Notes under the pieces: generated by a model
The model's database searches: none
Seen by the model: only the letters and a program-made list of their open reading frames with translations
What the model was told of the DNA's origin: nothing
Shown here: positions 1 through 4,730 of the stretch, piece after piece
How the letters are laid out: each line of letters begins with the position of its first letter
Numbering within the stretch: position 1 is the stretch's first letter
Program-made: the position numbers and the translations under genes
Source of the DNA: an uncultured Oxalobacter sp.
GTDB taxonomy: Bacteria > Pseudomonadota > Gammaproteobacteria > Burkholderiales > Burkholderiaceae_D
Direction: 5' to 3'
Length of the DNA stretch: 6,485 bases
Assembly: GCA_937916185.1 (NCBI GenBank)
Contig: CALGGD010000020.1
Span: 1 to 6,485 of the forward strand

Positions 1-205
1 CAGACCATGCCTGCATGTCCCTGGAAGGCATTTGGCAACGTCTGCCCTTCCCCTCCAAACCGTGCCAGCGTGTCAGTGAACCGCACTTGGCACCGTTTCC
101 ACGGGCAAACCCCAAGCCAGTCAGGAACTGTTCCACAGATCCTGAAAAAACCGCCTGCGGCAGCAGAACCCGCAAAACATCATACGTAGCTGATGAAGAG
201 GTCAT
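1..205 (-). CDS. Possible partial hypothetical protein, runs off left edge
   Basis: On the minus strand an ATG at 205-203 opens a frame with no stop down to the window edge (68 codons seen, C-terminus missing). An AAGG Shine-Dalgarno-like sequence lies 7 bases before the ATG, which is good spacing. The first 35 residues begin MTSSSATYDVLRVLLPQ and alternate hydrophobic and polar residues like a real N-terminus. The rest is rich in Gly, Arg and Lys with two Cys. I recognise no family. Two plus-strand frames are also open across 1-189 and 15-251, so coding on this strand is not proven; I prefer the minus frame for its ribosome site and its divergence from the ATPase gene at 335. It could equally be a decayed gene or the start of a mobile-element protein. 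Confidence 0.4.
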   Translation of the reverse strand, partial: MTSSSATYDVLRVLLPQAVFSGSVEQFLTGLGFARGNGAKCGSLTRWHGLEGKGRRCQMPSRDMQAWS

Positions 206-247
206 GTACAGACCTTGCTTAGGTCATGCACGATCTATGCAAAGGAC

Positions 248-276
248 TTGAAAAAACACTTCTGGACTGCCAGAAT
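248..276 (+). promoter_or_regulatory. Candidate sigma-70 promoter for the DUF4143 ATPase gene
   Basis: TTGAAA (248-253, five of six consensus bases) is followed after 17 bases by CAGAAT (271-276, four of six). Transcription would start near 283 and leave a leader of about 50 bases before the ATG at 335. The -10 match is weak, and AT-rich alternatives lie just downstream (TATAAA at 284-289) without a well-placed -35, so the exact promoter is uncertain. Confidence 0.3.
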
Positions 277-289
277 CCTATTTTATAAA

Positions 290-307
290 AATGCGGATTA
301 CCGCATT
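290..307. repeat. Perfect inverted repeat in divergent spacer, possible operator
   Basis: AATGCGG (290-296) and CCGCATT (301-307) are exact reverse complements separated by ATTA. The element lies between the leftward frame starting at 205 and the rightward ATPase gene starting at 335. It would fall just after the transcription start of the candidate promoter at 248-276. That position suits a repressor site or a small 5'-leader hairpin. No regulator gene is seen beside it, so function is inferred from position only. Confidence 0.45.
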
Positions 308-334
308 AATGTAAAACAGAAACACAAGGGTACC

Positions 335-1594
335 ATGATGGAAACAATTGCCCGGGACACCTATCTGAACAAGTTGATTTCCAAAAAACATAACGGTCTC
401 ATCAAGGTTGTCACCGGTATCCGCAGATGCGGGAAATCGTACCTGCTGTCCAACCTGTTCAGGAACCATCTACTGGATGACGGTGTACCGCCTGACCATA
501 TCATTGAGATATCCTTCGATGCCTTCGAGAACCGGCGGTATCGTGATCCGGAGGTGCTGTATCCCTATGTAAAAGGACTGGTCAGTGACAGTGACATCTA
601 CTATATCCTCTTGGATGAAGTTCAGATGCTGGATGATTTCGAGTCGGTGCTCAATGGTCTGGCACGGATGCCCAATGTCGATCTGTATGTGACCGGCAGC
701 AATGCGAAGTTCCTGTCAAAGGACATCATCACAGAGTTCCGAGGGCGGGGCGATGAGGTACCGATGTTCCCATTGACCTTCTCAGAATTCATGAGTGTCT
801 ATCCTGGTGACCGTCAGGATGGCTGGCGGGATTATGTGCTTTATGGTGGACTTCCCTTGGTATTGAACTTCCAGACACCTGACCAGAAAGCCAGTTTCCT
901 GAAATCCCTGTTCGATGAGACTTACCTTTCTGACATCATCGGCCGCAACCACATCAGGAACAGGGCGGAATTGGAGGAACTGCTGAATATCCTGTCATCA
1001 TCCATCGGTTCACTGACAAATCCGAACAAGCTGTCAGCGACCTTCAAGAGCGTCAAGAAGAAAATCCTCTCCGCACCGACCATCAAACGGTACATCGACT
1101 GTCTGTCCGATGCCTTTTTGATTGACAGTGCGATGCGCTATGACATCAAGGGAAAGAAATACATCGACACACCTTCAAAGTATTATTTCACCGACCTTGG
1201 GCTCCGGAATGTCAGGCTCAATTTCCGGCAGGTCGAGGAAACCCATGCGATGGAGAACATCATCTTCAATGAACTGAAAGTCCGTGGCTACAATGTGGAT
1301 GTCGGGATTGTCGTCTCCAATGAACGGAACAAGGATGGGCAGAACATCCGCAAGCAGCTGGAAATCGACTTTGTCTGTAACAAGGGTTCCAAACGGATTT
1401 ACATCCAGTCAGCCCTTTCAATGCCAGATGGACAGAAAACTGCCCAGGAACAGCGTCCCTTGATGATGACCGGAGACGGTTTCAAGAAAATCATCATCAC
1501 CAAGGATGCACTGGCACCGCTCTATAACGATGATGGTGTCATGGTGATGGGACTGTATGATTTCCTGCTGGATCAACACAGTTTGGACTTCTGA
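335..1594 (+). CDS. Stand-alone ATPase with DUF4143 C-terminal domain (AAA_14 / DUF4143 family)
   Basis: This is a 419-aa protein of usual full length for the family. The P-loop ATPase half shows Walker A GIRRCGKS (residues 28-35, the typical GxRRxGKS form), Walker B YYILLDEVQ (89-97) and a sensor-1 motif TGSN (120-123), followed by the RGR segment (136-138). A helix-turn-helix-like stretch lies near 235-290 and ends in KYYFTDLGLRN. The C-terminal DUF4143 region resembles a PD-(D/E)XK nuclease fold: Glu307/Glu313, EIDFV (343-347) and YIQ (356-358), with Gln where an active nuclease usually has Lys, as is common in this family. Members are widespread in anaerobes and gut bacteria, are cytoplasmic, and have no settled function. 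The start is the first of two adjacent ATGs (335, 338), with AAGGG at 326-330 before it; an open extension back to 215 lacks a ribosome site. It stands alone, with no partner gene in the same orientation. Confidence 0.93.
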   Translation: MMETIARDTYLNKLISKKHNGLIKVVTGIRRCGKSYLLSNLFRNHLLDDGVPPDHIIEISFDAFENRRYRDPEVLYPYVKGLVSDSDIYYILLDEVQMLDDFESVLNGLARMPNVDLYVTGSNAKFLSKDIITEFRGRGDEVPMFPLTFSEFMSVYPGDRQDGWRDYVLYGGLPLVLNFQTPDQKASFLKSLFDETYLSDIIGRNHIRNRAELEELLNILSSSIGSLTNPNKLSATFKSVKKKILSAPTIKRYIDCLSDAFLIDSAMRYDIKGKKYIDTPSKYYFTDLGLRNVRLNFRQVEETHAMENIIFNELKVRGYNVDVGIVVSNERNKDGQNIRKQLEIDFVCNKGSKRIYIQSALSMPDGQKTAQEQRPLMMTGDGFKKIIITKDALAPLYNDDGVMVMGLYDFLLDQHSLDF

Positions 1595-1804
1595 CATTCA
1601 AACTGAATGACCTTACCGTCTATCCAGATAGACCTTGGCCCAGTGCGGATGGAACGGTATGGTCAACAGGGTCTGATGAATGTCCATCCCCCGTTAATGG
1701 TGTAGAGCCATTTTATTGTCAACCGTTGGCATCGGTTCCCGTGCCCCCTTCTTTGGTGTAGACCCTGTAGACCCAAAAAAATGACTAACTTGTTGATTTT
1801 AACG
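1595..1804. other. Gene-free stretch rich in short repeats, possibly mobile-element debris
   Basis: I see no convincing gene here. A minus-strand frame (1890-1663) exists, but its first part is just the tRNA read as protein. The stretch contains CATTCA-aac-TGAATG directly after the ATPase stop (1595-1609), GTCTATC-CA-GATAGAC (1618-1633), GGATGGA/TCCATCC (1647-1653 with 1683-1689) and AACCG/CGGTT (1721-1725 with 1733-1737). None is followed by a T-run on the plus strand, so no clear intrinsic terminator for the ATPase gene is identified. The repeated TGGTGTAGAnCC motif is listed separately. Confidence 0.5.
1698..1774. repeat. TGGTGTAGAnCC direct repeats with a 9-bp tandem duplication
   Basis: TGGTGTAGAGCC (1698-1709) and TGGTGTAGACCC (1754-1765) differ at one base and lie 56 bases apart. 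The second is followed at once by another TGTAGACCC (1766-1774), giving a perfect 9-bp tandem pair, then seven A's. Read on the minus strand the motif is GG(G/C)TCTACACCA, which resembles the GGCTCT-type ends of ISL3-family insertion sequences as I remember them. No transposase is present, so this would be a remnant at most. Confidence 0.45.
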
Positions 1805-1833
1805 AAAAAAAGGACGTCCAGAGACGTCCTTTT
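1805..1833 (-). terminator. Intrinsic terminator of the tRNA-Arg gene
   Basis: GGACGTC (1812-1818) and GACGTCC (1823-1829) form a perfect 7-bp GC-rich stem around a 4-base loop, extendable by four A-T pairs. Read on the minus strand the stem is followed by seven T's (1811-1805). It begins 9 bases past the CCA end of the tRNA. In the plus direction only four T's follow, so it acts mainly leftward, although some bidirectional activity is possible. Confidence 0.85.
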
Positions 1834-1841
1834 ATGTATCC

Positions 1842-1918
1842 TGGCGCGGCTGGCAGGAATCGAACCCACGACCCCTTGGTTCGTAGCCAAGTACTCTATC
1901 CAGCTGAGCTACAGCCGC
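1842..1918 (-). tRNA. tRNA-Arg, anticodon ACG
   Basis: The 77-base gene folds into a complete cloverleaf. The acceptor stem is GCGGCTG with CAGCCGC, the discriminator is G, and CCA is encoded. The D stem GCTC/GAGT has one wobble pair. The anticodon stem CTTGG/CCAAG carries loop CTACGAA, giving anticodon ACG, which is read as ICG after deamination by TadA and decodes CGU, CGC and CGA. The T arm is GTGGG-TTCGATT-CCTGC. It is a single-gene unit with its own promoter (1929-1956) and terminator (1805-1833), oriented away from the TPR gene. Confidence 0.98.
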
Positions 1919-1928
1919 GAAGATTTCA

Positions 1929-1956
1929 ATTATACAATTTTTTTTTGTTTTGTACA
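1929..1956 (-). promoter_or_regulatory. Promoter of the tRNA-Arg gene
   Basis: On the minus strand a perfect TATAAT (-10, 1934-1929) ends 10 bases before the mature tRNA 5' end. TGTACA (1956-1951, four of six -35 bases) lies 16 bases upstream of it. The spacer is A-rich. The implied transcription start leaves a very short 5' leader for RNase P to remove. Confidence 0.7.
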
Positions 1957-2098
1957 GGATTTTCCGTTTTTTAATTTGGAGTCATGCTGTCTCTGGCATC
2001 GCATGTTGTTCTGGATGCAGGATATAAGGGTAGGGTATCATTACGGGATGTTCTGTCTGGGCAGGTTTCCTGCCGGTGTTTTCTGTTTTGTGGTTGAT

Positions 2099-2111
2099 AG
2101 GGGTATGCGCT
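2099..2111 (+). promoter_or_regulatory. Ribosome site deciding the TPR-protein start (ATG 2105 versus TTG 2111)
   Basis: AGGGG (2099-2103) is the only purine-rich ribosome site near the start. It lies just 1 base before the ATG at 2105, which is too close for efficient use, but 7 bases before the in-frame TTG at 2111, which is ideal. The two starts differ by two residues and both keep the signal peptide. The ATG is used in the annotation by convention, but the TTG may be the real start. Confidence 0.4.
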
Positions 2112-4015
2112 TGAATCATAGAGGTAATGTTTCGGCACTGATGGCTCTGCTGTTGTCTGTTTTTCTGGCTGTGCCAATGGTTGCAGCGCCTTCTGCATCT
2201 GCGGAACCTGCTTCCCAGAAGCAGGCAGTAAAGAAGAAGGGGCGGGAAAAAACGCAGGAACAGAAGGATGCCACAGACAAGTCCAAAGAGAAGGCGTCAT
2301 CTGATGATGAGGAGGATGGGGACAAGGATAAAAAGAAATTTGATCCAAGTCTGCCGGCAATCCCTTTGACGGGTGACCTGATGTACCGGATCCTGCATGC
2401 AGAGTTTTCGGGGTATTACGGTGACAAGGAAACTGCCTACGAAGAGATGATGAAGGTCGCCCGTGATACCCGTGACCCACGTCTGGCGAAGCGTGCTGTC
2501 CAGATGGCGGTGAAAGAAAAGGATGCTGGGAAGTCGTTGGCGGCTGTCCGTTTATGGGCGCAGACTTCACCGGGTTCGGAAGAAGTTGAGCAGTACCTGA
2601 TCAACTTCCTGGTGCTGAATGAACGGCTGGATGAAATCAAGACGCTGTTTGCGGACAAGCTGGCTTCAGCGGAAAACGATGAGAAACGGGCAGTGCTGTT
2701 TCTCCAGCTGCAGAAGACGTTGGCTAATTTCACTGACAAGGATGAGGCGTTCAGGGCGCAGGAAGCCGTTGTCCGTCCTTATGACAACAATGCGGATGCG
2801 CATATCTCCCTGGCAGCGAGCGCGTTGCAGAAACGTGACAATGCCCGAGCTGTCGCGGAAGCGGAACGGGCATTGGCGTTGAAGCCGGATTCCCAGATGG
2901 CGGTGCTGGTATTGGCGCAGGCGGTGGGGAAAGTGGACCGTGCCCTGGAAGTGATGGCGGGTTTCCTGAAGGAACATCCAGATGCACAGGAAGTGCAGAT
3001 TGCCTATGCCCGTCTGCTGGCAGGTGAGAAACGGTATGAATCCGCCTTGACTGCGTTCGAACTGGTTTTGAAGCACTCTCCAGAAGATAAGATGACATTG
3101 CATGCGTTGGGACTGCTGACCATGCAGCAGGGCAGGCTGGACCAGTCAGAGAAATATTTTTCTGACTGGCTGAAGGTGAAGGAGGCTGAGGGCAAGAAGG
3201 CGGACATGCCTGATGAGGAAACGGTTCAGGTCCTGTTCCTGCTGTCCCAGGTGACGGAAGACCTTCACCGTTATGACCAGTCACTGTATTGGTTGAGCAG
3301 GATTCCGTCAGATGCGGAAGACGACCTGCTGATGATGCGTGAGGTCCGCAGGGCACAGGTTTATGCCAAGAAGAAAGATACGGCAAGGATGCACCGCATC
3401 ATGGTGGATCTCCGCAGGCAGTATCCTGAAGAGGTGGAAAAAATCCTGTTGACTGAGACACAGATGCTGCGGGGCATCAAGCGTTATCAGCAGGCGTATT
3501 CCCTGCTCAAGGCGGAACTGCCGAACTTCCAGCAGAGCACGAATGTGCTTTATGACTTTGCGCTGACGGCTGAGTTTGTCGGGAAATATGCTGAGATGGA
3601 AAAGGTTCTGAGGCAGATCATGGTGCTGGATCCTGATTATCAGCATGCATGGAATGCATTGGGGTATTCGCTGGCTGACCGGAATATCCGCCTGGAAGAG
3701 GCACAGGGGTATATTGAGAAGGCTTTGGAACTGGCGCCGGATGACCCCTATATCACAGACAGCATGGGATGGGTCTATTTCCGTCAGGGCAATCTGGACA
3801 AGGCTGAGGAAGTGCTGAGGAAGGCATATGCCCTGAATCAGGACAATGAGATTGCCGTGCATCTTGGTGAAGTGCTTTGGGTCAAGGGAAAACATGAAGA
3901 GGCGCTGAAGCTGTTCCGTGATGTCCAGCAGAAAGATGCTTCCAGTGAATTGCTGGGCGGCACATTGAAACGCCTGAAAATCAGGCGTTCAGCGATGAAG
4001 GAAAACCAGTCATGA
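2105..4015 (+). CDS. Exported tetratricopeptide-repeat (TPR) protein
   Basis: This is a 636-aa protein. Residues 1-33 form a signal peptide: positive MRLNHRG, a hydrophobic core (ALMALLLSVFLAVPMVAA) and a likely cut after Ala33 in SASA-E, so it is exported to the periplasm or outer membrane. No Cys sits at the cleavage site, so it is not a typical lipoprotein. Residues about 34-78 are a highly charged, low-complexity Lys/Glu/Asp linker. From about 79 on the protein is helical repeats. The clearest TPR units are near 514-547 (AWNALGYSLADRN), 548-581 (DSMGWVYFRQGNLDKAEEVL) and 582-615 (HLGEVLWVKGKHEEALKLF), with weaker ones before. TPR arrays hold partner proteins; the related burkholderial proteins that I recall have no proven specific role. 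The frame stays open upstream to 1781, but it crosses the tRNA gene there and is not translated. The gene overlaps folA by ATGA, so the two are co-transcribed and probably translationally coupled. Confidence 0.93.
   Translation: MRLNHRGNVSALMALLLSVFLAVPMVAAPSASAEPASQKQAVKKKGREKTQEQKDATDKSKEKASSDDEEDGDKDKKKFDPSLPAIPLTGDLMYRILHAEFSGYYGDKETAYEEMMKVARDTRDPRLAKRAVQMAVKEKDAGKSLAAVRLWAQTSPGSEEVEQYLINFLVLNERLDEIKTLFADKLASAENDEKRAVLFLQLQKTLANFTDKDEAFRAQEAVVRPYDNNADAHISLAASALQKRDNARAVAEAERALALKPDSQMAVLVLAQAVGKVDRALEVMAGFLKEHPDAQEVQIAYARLLAGEKRYESALTAFELVLKHSPEDKMTLHALGLLTMQQGRLDQSEKYFSDWLKVKEAEGKKADMPDEETVQVLFLLSQVTEDLHRYDQSLYWLSRIPSDAEDDLLMMREVRRAQVYAKKKDTARMHRIMVDLRRQYPEEVEKILLTETQMLRGIKRYQQAYSLLKAELPNFQQSTNVLYDFALTAEFVGKYAEMEKVLRQIMVLDPDYQHAWNALGYSLADRNIRLEEAQGYIEKALELAPDDPYITDSMGWVYFRQGNLDKAEEVLRKAYALNQDNEIAVHLGEVLWVKGKHEEALKLFRDVQQKDASSELLGGTLKRLKIRRSAMKENQS
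3969..3989. repeat. Perfect 9-bp inverted repeat at the end of the TPR gene
   Basis: AACGCCTGA (3969-3977) and TCAGGCGTT (3981-3989) are exact reverse complements with a 3-base AAA loop. The hairpin lies in the last codons of the TPR gene and ends 9 bases before the AAGGA ribosome site of folA (3998-4002). It has no T-run, so it is not an intrinsic terminator. It could affect coupling of TPR and folA translation or stabilise mRNA, or be a chance product of the coding sequence. Confidence 0.45.
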
Positions 4016-4491
4016 CAATATCCCATGTCGTTGCAATGGCAGAGAACCGTGTGATTGGCAAAGATGGCCAGATGCCTTGGCATATCCCCGGGGAACAGAA
4101 GATTTTCAAGAACCTGACGGTTGGCAGGATCCTGATTATGGGCAGGAAGACCCACGAATCCATCGGCCGTGTGCTGCCGGACCGGACAACCGTGGTTGTG
4201 ACCCGGCAGAAGGGCTATGAAGTGCCGGGGGCTTATGTCGTGCATAGTGTCGAAGAGGCGTTGGCGTTGGCGGAGAAGCTTGGCAATGATGATATCGTCA
4301 TTGGCGGTGGCGGTGAATTGTTTGCCCAAACCTTACCGATAACTGATAGAATCTATCTGACAGTTGTGCATCGTTCTTTTGATGGCGAAACGGTTTATCC
4401 TGAACTGCCTGAAGGCCGGTTCATCGAGGTCTCAAGGAAAGAGGTGGATGCGTCCATCCCTTATGCTTTCATTGAGTACCATCGTCGATAG
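4012..4491 (+). CDS. folA: Dihydrofolate reductase
   Basis: The 159-aa cytoplasmic enzyme is the normal size for chromosomal bacterial DHFR. It reduces 7,8-dihydrofolate to tetrahydrofolate with NADPH, supplying one-carbon carriers for thymidylate, purine and Met synthesis, and is the target of trimethoprim. Visible motifs in order are the N-terminal strand with AENRVIG (10-16), the substrate loop MPWHIPGEQKIFK (21-33) with catalytic Glu28 where E. coli has Asp27, the NADPH-binding GRKTHESIGR (44-53), the IGGGG turn (97-101) and YLT (115-117). The IGGGGELF turn seems to have one Gly more than the E. coli IGGGRVY alignment. The ATG overlaps the TPR stop (ATGA) and is preceded by AAGGA with 9-base spacing, so it belongs to that operon. 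thyA, a common neighbour of folA, is not seen here. Confidence 0.97.
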   Translation: MTISHVVAMAENRVIGKDGQMPWHIPGEQKIFKNLTVGRILIMGRKTHESIGRVLPDRTTVVVTRQKGYEVPGAYVVHSVEEALALAEKLGNDDIVIGGGGELFAQTLPITDRIYLTVVHRSFDGETVYPELPEGRFIEVSRKEVDASIPYAFIEYHRR

Positions 4492-4730
4492 GCCGCTGTC
4501 CGTATCGGATGGGATGGCTTCTTCTCCTTGGATTATTGGAGAAGCTCTCCAAGTACACCGGATTCCACCATGCCTGTTCTATGCCTGACTGCCGCTATGG
4601 CAGAGCCGCTGTCTGCCGGTCATACGGTATCGTTTCTCAGAAAACACTGCCTTGTTCCTGTTTCCAAAGTCTTGTTTGGCAAGCTTGGATTTTGGTGTCC
4701 AGGGGGTGTTGATGAATATCTGGAGAATGT
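4492..4730 (+). other. Structured leader between folA and the AAA+ gene, with a doubtful small ORF
   Basis: No clear gene, sigma-70 promoter or intrinsic terminator is visible in these 239 bases. Two groups of overlapping hairpins can form. In the first, CTTCTCC/GGAGAAG (4521-4527 with 4538-4544) competes with GGAGA/TCTCC (4538-4542 with 4546-4550) and CTTGGA/TCCAAG (4527-4532 with 4548-4553). In the second, CTGCC/GGCAG (4589-4593 with 4599-4603) competes with GGCAGA/TCTGCC (4599-4604 with 4612-4617). GCCGCTGTC occurs twice (4492-4500 and 4605-4613). A frame from ATG 4570 (or TTG 4528) stops at 4734, overlapping the AAA+ start by ATGA, but has no ribosome site. Shared strand suggests read-through from folA; a control role is inferred only. 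Confidence 0.4.

Noticed and set aside
141..163. Possible leftward intrinsic terminator (CCGCAGGCGG followed by six T's on the minus strand)
   Set aside because: The stem would be only 3-4 bp with a 2-4 base loop, too weak to call, and it lies inside the leftward open frame.
1663..1890. Minus-strand 75-aa ORF
   Set aside because: Its first 15 or so residues are translation of the tRNA itself and the rest crosses the terminator stem and T-run, so it is not a gene.
1936..2041. Plus-strand promoter for the TPR gene (TTTAAT at 1970-1975, TATAAG at 2023-2028, TATCAT at 2036-2041)
   Set aside because: Each -10-like box lacks a -35 at acceptable spacing. A promoter must lie in this spacer, but I cannot choose one.
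1781..2104. Upstream extension of the TPR reading frame
   Set aside because: It reads antisense through the tRNA-Arg gene and its terminator and promoter, has no ribosome site, and the signal peptide begins only after 2105.
1971..3895. Several minus-strand ORFs opposite the TPR gene
   Set aside because: Compositions are Pro, His and Ser-rich or otherwise antisense-like, they overlap each other, and the plus-strand TPR protein explains the region.
3969..3989. Hairpin as a rho-independent terminator or DNA-uptake sequence
   Set aside because: No T-run follows on either strand, and GCCTGAA only partly resembles the Neisseria uptake motif GCCGTCTGAA, with no second copy in that form.
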